A stretch of DNA of 64,000 nt from contig NW_020194619.1 in NCBI RefSeq assembly GCF_002865645.1, forward strand, positions 2,206,442-2,270,441. The letters run 5' to 3'. The first letter of the stretch is position 1, and each line of letters starts with the position of its first letter. The notes under the pieces are model-generated. The model saw only the letters and a program-made list of their open reading frames with translations. It was not told the DNA's origin and did not search any database. A program made the translations under genes and the position numbers. Below are positions 36,574-47,511 of this stretch, piece after piece. Source of the DNA: Hyaloscypha bicolor E (Eukaryota; Ascomycota; Leotiomycetes; Helotiales; Hyaloscyphaceae).

Positions 36574-38252
36574 ATGGTTCAGCTCAAGTCCAACTTGGGC
36601 ACGATGCTCGCATTCCTTTGCTTCCTCCTTGAGCTGGTCGCCGGCAACCCTCTCCGTCTCCCAGAGCACAAGTTCACTCCAACTCAACCGGGAGAGTTCG
36701 AGATCACTGCTATGGTCGACAAGAGAGCAACTGATGTTCCGCATCTGTCGCATATTGGTACGGAGAGTGAGGAACATCACTCCTGGTTCACTGTGACGGG
36801 TACAGACTGGGGTTTGTACACTGGGGAAGGCCATCCGACCACCAAGACGAATGCTGGCATTTACCACCTCTCGCATATTGGCACAAAGAGCCAGGAGCAT
36901 CACAGCTGGTCAACTAAGACCCTGACTCCTGCCGACTCTGTCCGAACCACTCATCTCGAGCATACTCGTCATCCTATCCCATCTCACACGACTGTGATTC
37001 ATGCATTCACACACCTGCCGGTCCCTACTCACTCAACTCCGCATTCTCCTTCTCATCTGCCCCCAACTGTTGAGAACCGAGCTATCCCCTTAATGCACTT
37101 GTCAACTGAAGTTGGTGACTCTGCAACTGCTGAGGATTCCCATGAGTCCGATCATTCGCACTCGGTCAAGTCAACACATCCCCATCATTCTGCTCACTCG
37201 ACCCATGGCTCGCACTCTGCAAAGTCGACTCGTCCCCTGCATACCCCGCACTCGGCTCATGCTTCGCAAACCCCATATTCTACCCACTCAGCAGTGCACC
37301 ACACATACACAGTTGAGAAGCGCCAAGGACAAGATGAAAACTGGACTGGTACTGAACATATCCATATGTCCACAGCTCCCGTTGTCGGGACCACCGAGTC
37401 TGCATCGATTCCATTTTCCTTTCCACCCGACTGGGCCGCTGTCGCCCGCCTCAGCCTGCTGCCTCCTCCCTTCGGTCAAGAAAAGAGATTCGGATATCTG
37501 ACCCCTCCAAGAGATTCTCGCGAATCCACTGCTGGCGGCCCACTTTCTACAGATCCCGCAACCGTTCCTCATTTTCTTCCAACTGACAATTGGTTGGGTG
37601 GACCTCATGCACCCCAGACCTTCACCTTCACCACTGGCACTTCTGTCGAAACTATCACTCTGCATATCGCAACTCGTAAGTCCCCTTTAGTCCAAGGAAG
37701 AGATTCGGATATCTGACTCCTCTGATAGATGCTGGTGATTCAACCGCCGGCGGTTCCGCTGCCACGTCTCCCCCCAGCCTGAATCCAAGTCCATGTGCTT
37801 CCAATACCGATCTGGAGTGCGTCGTTCAAGGTACGAATACCATCACAGTGGGTACGCTCTCACCCGCAGAGCCAACATCAGTTCCTCATCCTGCTCCGAC
37901 TCGTAACTCGCGCGGTCCCCGCAAGTCAACACATACGGTAAACCCCTCCACCTTCCAGAACGCAACCACGATCGCACTTCCGTCGACTACCTACTGCCTC
38001 ACGACCCTCTACCTTCCCCATTCTCCAGAATTCCGTCCGGGTACCAAGACTGTCTGGATTTCGACAACCACACTGTATCCGGAGTGGGACTGCCATGGCT
38101 GTCCTTCGTTGACGGTCGTTGATCCTTGGGCTATCGGCCAACCAACATCTCACTATCACCACACTAAGACAAGCAGCAGCGTCCTCTCGGTGGCTTCTCC
38201 TGTTTGCAGGCCTAGTCAGACTAGCATTGATGTTATTCTTACGGCTGCGTAA
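36574..38252 (+). CDS. Secreted His/Ser/Thr-rich protein with Kex2-type processing sites
   Basis: Two exons, 36574-37675 and 37729-38252, give 541 residues. The start at 36574 opens a signal peptide (about 24 residues, core MLAFLCFLLELVAG). The mature part begins with two copies of a 15-residue module (HLSHIGTESEEHHSW and HLSHIGTKSQEHHSW). A long His/Ser/Thr-rich stretch full of HS, TH and PH pairs follows, and suggests O-mannosylation and metal binding. Lys-Arg sites suited to Kex2 occur before ATDVPHLS, QGQDENW and FGYLTPP. The C-terminal part has four cysteines around TYCLTTLYLP and WDCHGC, like GPI-type or cell-wall proteins, but no GPI signal is visible. The intron (37676-37728) lies inside a second copy of the KRFGYLTP segment. 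Function unknown. Cell-wall protein or processed precursor are the alternatives. Confidence 0.65.
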
Positions 38253-38616
38253 GGGAGGTTTGCTTTGGGCACTGATCATTGATTGATTGGCTTAGGCCCT
38301 CATATCTGGATGGTAATCTTCATTTGACGTTGCCTTTTTGATTACAGTTCCTTTCTTTGGTGTATGGAGCTGCACTGCAGCGGAGAGAATGCGCCGCTCT
38401 TAGGTAGAAATTTGGGATAGAAAATTCAATGCAATGCGATACGATAAAAGAAAACAGTCTTCAATTCTGCAACGTGAACGCGTGAGCAGGATCAGAAGCC
38501 TACTTACTGATGCAGCAACTCCTCCCATGCCCAACCCCCAATTTTGCAGACCCAAACGCCAACGCTATGCACATACGAGTCCCATAAGTCCCATTCTTCA
38601 GCCTATGCTCCCACCC
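38253..38616. other. Short convergent intergenic region
   Basis: 364 bp between the stops of the secreted-protein gene and IMP3. Nothing further seen. Confidence 0.4.
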
Positions 38617-39235
38617 TCACAGCAAATCAAAATCATCCAACTTCTCCCGATACCTCAAAATATTCCTCTTTATCTTACTCCCATCCACCCAAGTAACGAA
38701 ATCCTCCATACCCCTCGTCACCAAAAACGCCGTGTCCGTAATTGTCTCAGTCCCCACCCTCACATGTCCCTGCTCTATGATCGTCGTAGCAGCTTGCACA
38801 GTTTCTGCCATCCTTAGACGTGTCATTATGACGGGGAGTCGCCGTCGGCAGAATGCTGAGACGGTCACGGATTTCTCGACCTCGGAGAGCTTGGCGGTTG
38901 AGGAGGTTGAGGGGAGAATGCCCATGTCGTGTAGCTTGGAGAGGAGGAGGGACTCGTGCTTCTGCCGGAATGGGGAGTCGGGAGGAAGGGCGGCTAGACG
39001 GTGTGCGAGGTGTTTCAGGGACTTCAAGATCATCAGTTGTATGTCAACCAATTTGACAATTGAAAGAGCATGTACATACCCCGCATAGTCGATTGTACTT
39101 CTGGTAGTCGCTGGGTTTTTGGATATTGTACCGTCGAATCACCGCTGCGTCTCTGTGATTGTTGTCGCCGGCATAGGTCGTGAAGTCGACTTTTCGGAGG
39201 AGCTTCTGCTCATGGTGCTTGAGTTTTCTGACCAT
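38617..39235 (-). CDS. IMP3: U3 snoRNP protein Imp3 (small-subunit processome)
   Basis: There are two exons, 39235-39080 and 39021-38617, giving 186 residues, the usual Imp3 size. It is an S4-like RNA-binding protein that helps U3 snoRNA pair with pre-rRNA during 18S processing in the nucleolus. The N-terminus [18 protein letters not shown] is the family signature. [19 protein letters not shown] precedes the intron. The S4 domain follows with [20 protein letters not shown] and [20 protein letters not shown]. The end is [20 protein letters not shown] and DDFDLL. The 58-bp intron has GTATGT and an AAG acceptor. Divergent from a mitoribosomal gene 176 bp away. Confidence 0.97.
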
Positions 39236-39411
39236 TTTGCCTCAAGCTTCTATCCTGATGTTCCTGGCGTTTAGTGGGTGGGGGAAGCCGAATTTCTTTG
39301 GAATGAAGCCGGCCTGGAAAAATGTTTCTGCGGCGCTAGGAAAATAGCTCGAGGATTGAGCCGACGACACTCCTTCTCGAGGATGTGGACTTGAACAGCA
39401 GAGAAGCAATC
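39236..39411. promoter_or_regulatory. Short shared promoter between IMP3 and the bS18m gene
   Basis: Only 176 bp separate the two divergent start codons, so both leaders and core promoters must fit here. The pairing of a cytosolic ribosome-biogenesis gene with a mitoribosomal gene invites shared control by ribosome-biogenesis regulators. No named site is evident. Confidence 0.6.
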
Positions 39412-40304
39412 ATGGCTCCTCCACGGTTTCAATGCCTCAATGCAACGAGGCAGATTCTGAAGAAGGGGATGGGAGCAAGAGCTACGTTCTCTACTTCTCG
39501 TATCTCACGCGCTGGTTTGTCCAAGTCTTCTCCTTCAAAAGCAGCAAACTTCAGCCCTAACAAAACACAGGTGACCCTCCTCCTCGTATCTCAGCAACCA
39601 GCGACCCCCTCGCCGCTCTTGGAGATTCCCCATCCTCATCGTCATCATCGACCTCCTCCTTCACCCCCATGCCTGCCTTCACCAACCCAATCCAACGCGC
39701 CAAGATGAAGAACCTCCCCGGAAACAGCACCGCCAGCCGGGCTGTCACACGCCTTCTCCAAGTATCCGACCGCAGAGAGCGCGAGCGGCGAGCCGGAGGG
39801 GCTACCCGCTCCTCCAGTGACGTAGAGGAACTGCGGAAATATAATTTGGCGGCGGATTTGAGCAAGCAGATCACGAGAAGGTGGAAGGCCGGTGATGTAT
39901 ACGCGCCGCACGATTTGAGTGCGGTCGAGTCGGCAAAGTGGAAGAAAAGGGATAGGCCGAACCGTGATGCCTTTGATGTGTTGGATTTCAATCCGATGGA
40001 TCACTACAGGGTACGTACCCCCTTCTCCGTCCCTTCTACAAGTTTCATTGAGGAGAAGCTAATGTGATTTTTGGGGTGATAGAACTTCTCTATCATGTCA
40101 GAGTATATGACACCCATGGGACGAATCAAGCATTCCAAACAGACGGGCCTCAGGCCGGTGAATCAGCGAAGGATTGCGAGGGCGATTAGGAGGACGATTG
40201 GGATGGGGATTATGCCGAGTGTGCATAGGCATCCGGAGATTCTTTATAAGAACCAGACGAAAAAGAACCAGCAGCTTTCTCCTTCGAGATTAGCGCCGCT
40301 GTAG
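39412..40304 (+). CDS. Mitochondrial small ribosomal subunit protein bS18m (Rsm18-like)
   Basis: There are three exons, 39412-39514, 39571-40010 and 40083-40304, giving 254 residues. Introns are 56 and 72 bp. The basic, Ser/Thr-rich N-terminus (RATFSTSRISRAG) is a mitochondrial presequence. The bS18 core lies at the C-terminus: FDVLDFNPMDHYRNFSIMSE, GRIKHSKQTGLRPVNQRRIA and RAIRRTIGMGIMPSVHRHPE. This is the RNA-contacting region of the S18 family. The N-terminal extension is typical of fungal Rsm18. The first intron splice joins RAG to DPPPRISATSDPL in frame, using a GTTTGT donor. The ATG at 39412 is the first in frame. Confidence 0.9.
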
Positions 40305-40746
40305 GCGGAGATGGATTGAAAGATGCATATTGGGAAGATAGCGGTGGGAGATAGAGCTGTATATCAAGTGTACCATACAGAATTGTAGAATTGGGGATGA
40401 GCAGGAATTTCTAAACTGAGGAACGCACTCAACACGCACTCGGCTATTTGCCAGTTTCATAATCGATGATCGAAATTCGATGAGGAAAGTGGTTCCCATC
40501 CTTTTCACGGTCATTCTCCCGCGGGGCTGCTATCCAGACTTCCATAGTGCCATGCCCTTCTGACGTCTTTCCATACATCTCACCCAATCTTCTGGCCAGT
40601 CCATTACTGCCATTTCATTTATTCTCTCATGCTGATGGCGAATCTCAAATCCACCAACCACGACGGGACCTAAGCAGGGCTGTATCTGTCAGCTATCACA
40701 CAGATATTGTGATCCAATTACATGCAGCGACGCTCCAACTTCGTGC
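40305..40746. other. Intergenic region upstream of the HET relic
   Basis: 442 bp without a supportable gene. The right half may contain the decayed 5' part of the HET relic. Confidence 0.35.
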
Positions 40747-41701
40747 TTGGGCATCGGTGAGTTTAGTTGCTCCTGGAGCGAATTGAAAGACAACGCAGCC
40801 ACTGGTTGTCGGACCTGCCAAGCTGTCCGAGAAGGAGTTGCTGCTTTCGAGGACCACACCCCGGATGACGACCAAAATTTGACGGCGGCAGCACATGTGG
40901 ACGTTACTCGTCAGCGCGACAAACTTCAAATCAAGTTTTGTTCTGCAGCAGGTATGAGAGATTTGAATTCCGTCAGACATCACCGTCTGGTGAGTACGTT
41001 TCATCGTTGGAAGTTCTCTCAAGCTGCTGCACTGCCACGAAAACATTCCCATCCTTCGAGTGTGTGCATTCTCTCCCTATTATTCCGCCATACCTATGGC
41101 TGTGAAGCTAATGCCGGCTGTTTCGAGGTTGCAAAGCCTTCCCAGTTGGAGACTTCGAGTGTCGTGGCACGGGAACCCCCGCTGCGTTTGAGCAATGCAG
41201 AAAACGGATAAAGAACTGTGCAGACATGCATACGCCTTGCCAGGTAAAGGATACAGTATTGCCACGTAGAGTAATAGATATCGGATGGGAAGGTGCCGAG
41301 ACATGTAATAGTTTGACCCCGCCTTAAGGGGCAAATCGTACTCGCGATCTCTCTCACATTCTCAGCAGAACTTCTCGCCACGCCTCCATGAGGCTGGTAG
41401 TGAAATCTTCGAATGTTCTGCACTGAGTCATTGTTGGGGAACTTCGCCAATAGTGACAACCGCTACCGCAAAACTCTCAGATCGGAGGACAGCCATCCCC
41501 TGGGACATTCTATCAAATACATTCAATAAAGCAATAATTGTGACTCACGAGCTCAGAATGCGGTACATCTGGGTCGGCTCACTCTGCATATTACAAGATG
41601 ACATAATGGACTCGGAAGAGAATTCGAGGTTCGCTCGCGGACTGAGCATAATGGATGAGTGGTTCAAGGATGTGGAAGAGCAAGGGATGGCGCTTGTCTA
41701 G
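40747..41701 (+). pseudogene. Decayed HET-domain gene (relic)
   Basis: Two separate plus-strand frames carry HET-like pieces. 40747-41211 has an N-terminal segment with paired cysteines (GCRTCQAVREG), as in many HET proteins. Near 41410 the sequence reads IFECSALSHCWG, the HET opening motif. This runs on through LSDRRTAIPWDILSNTFNKA and MRYIWVGSLCILQDD, where family members usually have WIDSLCIIQDD, before a stop at 41701. There is no continuous frame, the invariant Asp of WID is Gly, and the expected glutamate/vY-helix block and C-terminus are missing. It could be a pseudogene or a badly spliced truncated gene. I favour a relic. It is not a copy of the intact HET protein at 24-28 kb, whose motif text differs. 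Confidence 0.65.
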
Positions 41702-42449
41702 CTCGCAGATTCGAGGGACTTCGCGATCCAAAACCCTGTCGTCGCGTCATGGTTATTATCTATCTCTGCTTGAGCATCGAGTCATCTACTCAATTACTTC
41801 CCTCTCTCAAACCTCCCCCATTCTCTCCAACAAAACCCCTGGATCCTACCCCTGAATCCCATTCCTTTAATACAACCTTCAACCACACTCACGCCTCCAA
41901 CACCAACACCAACACCAAAATACGCCTCCGCATCTCCTTCTCCATCTGGACCGTATCCACCCCTCATCGCCGCTTCCCTAGCCGCAAGAACAAGAACAAG
42001 AGAAATTTCTACTTACCCGTTATGAAATTCCGATTCAGGGGATAAGTGGGCAAGATCCCCAGTCCAAGGGTATGCGTTACTTGGCCTTAAAATCTCCATC
42101 CGTGGCTCAAGCATGGAAATCCTGTGCTCAACGTCGATTTTATATCCTTTCTTCTTGGGGTTGGGGGGCCATGTCCTAGTGGGAGGACATGTAGATTGCT
42201 ATCATCACCGGCACTGGTGCCCCATCATCATTTTCCAGGACCGGTGAAAGGGGGCCAGGGGTGAGGAGAGAGGATTGCGATTTTAAATATATATTGGGTT
42301 GATGGCGTCAGGGAAGTGGGGAGCGAGAAAAAGGCAGTATGCTATTTACTTGAAGAGCCGAACCCACTAATAAGACAAAACCAGTCAATTCTCTGTTTGA
42401 ATCGGGAACTTTGGCGTTTGAGAACCTAAGTTCAACCAGCCCACCAAAT
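41702..42449. other. Intergenic region downstream of the HET relic
   Basis: 748 bp with no supportable gene. Frames at 41655-42045 are Thr/Asn-rich low-complexity shadows. Confidence 0.35.
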
Positions 42450-45400
42450 CTAAGCTTCGAATGCCACCCTTCGCCCATCCCCTGTACTCGAAGACGCATC
42501 TATACCCTGCAGCCGACGCATTTCCTGCAAGGCAGCCCTCACCTCCCTTTCCACCCTCCCCCTGAACTCTGGATCCCTCTCGCTCTCAACAGCAACATTC
42601 TCATTCCTAACGATATCCAGTGTATGTGTGATAACAGATAGGTGCGTTGCAACGGCTAATTGAATCTCACTTTGAAGGGTTTCAACCAGAACGCTGAATT
42701 GAGTTTTGAAGCTTCGGTGCAGAAATATGAAGACGGTTTCGTCGCTCAACCTATCTTCGATGACTGTCTTTCTTCTTCTGTCACTTCCGCCCCCTTTGGT
42801 ATGTTAGCGCCGAAGAGGGATTAAGGCAATTTCTGTGCAAAAGTTACCAGAATCTCTATTGCATCTCCTATAAGAATCCTCCATGAGTTGCCCGAAAAAC
42901 GAGGTGCGAAGACCGGAAAACGCATCCGTTCTCAGCAGGCTAGCGCCCGTTAGCGTTGAGAACCTCTACTGGATGACTGAAAACTCACGAGAGGCTCGTT
43001 TCAAAATTCTCGCAGGCTTGTTCAATATCTGCAAGTAGAAGATGTTGGCGCGATCTCATCGTTTGGCCAAGGGTGTCAGCCAACTCCAAAGAATGTTGAA
43101 GCTGGTCATCTGCAGATCGATAAGCAGCGTGACGGAAGGAAGGCTCTCTCGATTTTACCTGCAAAATCCATGCTGTCGTCCATCAGATCTTGGATAGATT
43201 GGTTGTCTCGCTCAAGACTGCTCTGAATCATTGACCTCAGCTCCTGCCATGGAGTCGTCAAATCCCTAACCATTTTTTTCATCGCTTCTGCATTCCAGTT
43301 GTGCCTGCCTACCGCTGCCGTACAGTGGGTCCCATAATTTCGACAGAAAGCGGAATATGTTGCTGAAGGACGAATTAGCTTCGTATTCTATTGCTACGTG
43401 TCTTTGGTTGGGAGAGAGATACAATGATACCACTGCATATATCTGATTAACAATTAATTGCCTTTGCCATCAGAAATTGTGATACTCACAGAATCCCATT
43501 CACCACTGGCCCTGGCTGCAGCTGCCGTCCAGTTGGCTATGCGTTGTCCTGAATTACAGGTAAGAAAGTTGGGATTTTGGTAGGTTCAGGGTACCTACTT
43601 TGCGATATTTGCTCTCTGAACATTTCTCTACCTGATCTTGCAATCCTACTGATATGAGAAGCATTGCCTGTGAGGTGCTACCATCCATTAGTATGTCCCG
43701 TGAAGGTCTGGGGCCGTACCTTACACCCTGCAACCGAGCTTCCAGAACATTAAGTGTCTCTCGAATTTCCCCTCTTCGTTCCGCATCTACAGTCCCCGCT
43801 CCCGACTGTACCCAGAGCCCAACATCTCCTAGAAATGCTGGAATATCATCGTTGATATATTTCATCGCGTAACGAAGCTGGCTACTTGCAACCATTGCGA
43901 TGCAGTGCTTGCGGACAGCAAAAATGCCGCTGAGTGCAAGGAAAGGAAGTGCGTCATCTTTTGGTTCGGTACGGTGATCTTGATACATAATGTTGTCAAC
44001 ACAGAAAACTTTTAAATCATTACCGGGCAGCTTTTCCCGGTATATATTTTCGAGAGCCTTGGTGACATCCTTGTTTCGATTACTGATGAGGTATTGTTGT
44101 AATCTAGCAGAGTTTGTCAGCTCTAGCAAAAAGGTATCGGGTTAAATATGAAGAACCCACTCGAGCTGATGTTTATCGAATCGTTTCCTAAAGGAGGAGG
44201 GTCAACACTAGTACAGAAACCATCAAACAACAAGGGTACCTGCCTCGCTTCTCGAGAGCGTCGAATAGCCTTGGCTTGTTCTTCCCTCTCCTCATCATCT
44301 AAATCATCGGCCTGGTTCCAATCATCTACTTCTGCATCAGCAGCGTCCCAATCCCGTCTATCTCTTGCTATTGCATCTTCATGTTGTTGGACTATCCTCG
44401 CTTTGTCACCTCCCCAATCTTTCCTGGCTTCCTCGGGTCGAATGTCCTGAATATTAGTCAGTCTGTAAATCTTCTCATAGTTGTTGTTTCAAGGCTCACT
44501 GCTGATTTGGTGCAGACAATTCCAACGTGGGATAACTTGGCCTTTTCTGCTGTCTCGAAGACATTCATAACGCTTGCATCGGTTGTCGCTCTGCCTATAC
44601 AGCATACTGCAAAGATCTCATCGCATTTGAGCATATATCGCTCAGTGATTGCCCTTCGGGCAGAATTCAGATCGCGAAGTCCTGTCGGATGGAGTTTGTT
44701 AATACGCTATCTTGAATCCAGTTACAACAAAAGATTCTCGTACCTGGTAAATCCACAAGAACAAGGCCTTTGCTCAGGATATGGGCTTTCAAGAAAACCC
44801 TGAAGTAGTCAGGAATGAGAACGAGGAATCAATGCTGGCAGAACGAACTTGACTTTGCGTATGTACGGCCATTTTGCGGGCTCTACATTCCCGATCTGTT
44901 CGGAAGTGAGGTGCATCAACTGTGTTGAGCAATCTTCCAGCGAGTTGTAGGCTTGACGACCGGACGATGAGTGACCTGCCCCTGTTACCCATGATCTTAG
45001 AGTCCGCATAACGTCAGCCTCTGACCACTGGGTGAGAAACCCTTCGTCTCCAAGGCGTCCCCTAAACATTGCTTGGAACGTATCCTGTGCAACCTTCGAG
45101 CGATCTCTGAGGTCGTTCAGCTCATGTTCGTCGATACCTGTGCCTAGAGAATGATAGTCGCGGTAGGCCTGGAGTAGCTCGGTCAACTGTGCATTTGTCT
45201 CATCTATGCCAAACCATTCCACTTCGATGACGAATTCTTCGGTGCTATGGTAGTGGTATTCGGTAACGACGGAGGTACAGGCAGCTCCACCATCGCTCTG
45301 ATAGAAGTTGAGTTAGTTTTGCTCACAACGGTGATCGGGACTAACTTACGGTTCTGGCAAGACCCTTACAGTCTAGAAGCGAGTTTAACAGACTGCTTTT

Positions 45401-46266
45401 CCCTACAGATGGTGAACTTGATTTCGGTATCTGATTATTTACTATGGCGATACTTACCTACGCCCGAGTCGCCAACGAATCCGACTGTTCGAGTTGAAGG
45501 ACAATGGAACCGAGCTAGTTTGCCAGCTTGCTCATGAAGTTGTCTCATGGTTGAGTCTAGCTCGTGGTTAATAGTGTTGCTCGAAAGCACAGCAGTCAAC
45601 TCTGCCATGAGCCTCTTTGCGTCCGAAAAAGCCTCCTGGAACGTTGCCTCGTTGAAACGATCATTCGGAAGCTCTTCATCTTTCACGTCATGAATGGGTG
45701 TATTGGTGCGCGAACTCGATCGCCTTCTAGAAGCCCGGCGGGATGAGGAACTGTTTTCAACAGCAGGACTTTCGGGGCGTAGAAAGACACCAGGACTCCC
45801 CGAATCCCTTCCGACGCCTCCGATCGCAGCGGCAACGTCTGACATTCCTAGACGATCATCAATGCTGTTAGATGTCCTGCGAGAGGCGTGAGCTGCACGC
45901 GAGTTCTCGGATGTGCCCACTGGTGGTGGCGTCAGTGCGACAGATGGTGTTCTAGAATGAGTTGTTCCCCGTGAAAGAGGCACGCCGCCAGAAGAACCGA
46001 TTGAGCTTCCTTCAATGGAAGGAAGAGGCACATCTTGACTGAGTCTGATGGTCTCAATCTGCTGGGTTAAGTCTTGAAGTTGGCCATGAGCCAAGGCTGC
46101 CGGGGATGTCGACGCACTGTCGCTTTGTGGAGTGAGCAAGCCATCTGATGTGGGGGAAGACGTAGTCTCAGAGGACGGTGTAACACGCTGCATTTTGTTA
46201 GGCGATTCGGGTCGTGGATTAGTTCCGTCTCCATGGAGTCGGGCCAAGACGTACTGGTCTTTCCAT
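42450..46266 (-). CDS. Large dynamin-like P-loop GTPase, nuclear GTPase SLIP-GC (NUGGC)-like
   Basis: I assemble 13 exons and 1046 residues: 46266-46255, 46187-45458, 45402-45350, 45297-44849, 44799-44744, 44681-44500, 44446-44161, 44122-43595, 43548-43490, 43387-43159, 43109-42989, 42939-42848, 42793-42450. All phases agree. A start at 46193 is an alternative. The first 210 residues are Ser/Pro-rich and disordered. The GTPase domain shows G1 GDSGVGKSSLLN (about 241-252), a Thr-containing switch (AACTSVVTEY), G3 VLVDLPGLRDLN (about 428-439) and G4 VCTKS-A/D. The helical part has SGIFAVRKHCIAMVASSQLR, ATYSAFCRNYG, LRTDAFSGLRTSFFGQLMED and RNENVAVESERDPEFRGRV, all typical of fungal SLIP-GC-like proteins. 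The human homologue acts in germinal-centre B cells. The fungal role is unknown. One predicted intron (44123-44160) is only 38 bp. Confidence 0.85.
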
Positions 46267-47511
46267 GGTCAGCGTTGGAATGGTATAATGTATTGTATAT
46301 AGAACTTGACTCGGCGAGGTTCAGAGGTGCCGTCCGGCAAGGTGTTGGATGCGCAGGATGCGTTTCGATCTTGCTTCAGTCTGCTAATCAAGCTTCCGCT
46401 GTGATTTATTGGCAGGTCTGGACCTACGTCGAAGATTACATTTATCGAAATAGAAGTTTGGATGGCACAAGAATGCCCGCGGGAAAAACAGCTGTTCGAC
46501 TGTGTGGGGCTGCCTTGCTGCACCAACACTCATTAGTGTGGGATTTAACTGGTCATAGACGTTGGTCGAATAACCTCACCCCTGTGGGAAAATATCAGCG
46601 ACAAGATGAAAGCTATTGGTGCTATTACGAGGATGCCGGCCCGTTTATGGGGTTGCTGTGACACAGTGTGACACCAACCGGCAGGACCAGATCCTCGGGT
46701 CGGCGCTTCGCACCTGGAGGATAGGCTCCAAACCCGGTGAACAAAAACGGAAGCCGAATATTTGATGCATTGCAGGAGAATGACACATGAAAAGGCACTC
46801 GACCAAGAGGCTTCACTAGTCAAATGCCAAAGGAGGAGCGGCATATTCAGGGGATTCTGCATTACAACAAGCGCTCAGCCACTATATGGCAATGCTAAAT
46901 ATACATTTCCAACTCTGCGCGTTTCGGACACCCCGGCGTCTTCGACAATGAATGGGTAGGAGTCAGTGCTATGTGGAGTAGCCACAGTTTGATGTCGACA
47001 AAATAATTCGTAGTTTCATTGCGTTAGGAGCCAGACGTGTCCGGGATAAAGGTACTTGAAATACTTTTGCAGATCCATCAACAATTGCCAGATAGACCGA
47101 AGAAGAGCGGTCATCAGGTCTACCACGCCTCTTGCAACCCTCAGAGCTTGAACATTTCCTTCAATCCAAGTGTGTAGCGTCTTCAGAAGTGCAGCTCTAA
47201 ATACCAAAGCAAGATGCTCTGACCGGAAAGTCTTCGAGCCCCGCAACTTTGCGGTGATATGACTGACGTTGAGGGAATCTCGACTCGCAATCTGCATTCA
47301 ATCATCTACCTTGGTGTACAGGCCCAACGGAAAATGTGAAGAACTCAACCTTGTAGACTGCCAGAAGAGGGTGGTAACTTGAGCAGCAGGGATCGCTTGG
47401 ACGGCAGAAAGGCAAGCACAGCCGGCGTGTCAAGGGTATCATTGCATTAATACAAGCTTTGCTTTTCTAAATGGATCATTCCGTTGGGAGGCTGTTCAGG
47501 TCAGCGGCGAC
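46267..47511. other. Intergenic region between GTPase and dCMP deaminase genes
   Basis: About 1.2 kb. A 93-codon minus frame (47016-47297) and a plus frame (46233-46661) are the best open stretches. Neither shows a recognisable domain. I leave them unannotated. Confidence 0.4.

Noticed and set aside
37848..38252. A separate small gene starting at 37848
   Set aside because: It begins with GTG, and its frame is continuous with exon 2 of the secreted His-rich protein.
44175..44233. A GTACCC to TTAG candidate intron in the GTPase gene
   Set aside because: Removing it brings an in-frame TAA within five codons, while reading through keeps the frame to the next intron.
46431..46450. An 18-bp identity to a coding segment of ATG7 near 50370
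   Set aside because: The match does not extend on either side and is compatible with chance at this window size.
47016..47297. A 93-codon minus-strand frame with a protein-like composition
   Set aside because: No recognisable motif and no upstream exon or promoter context. Left as a low-level possibility.
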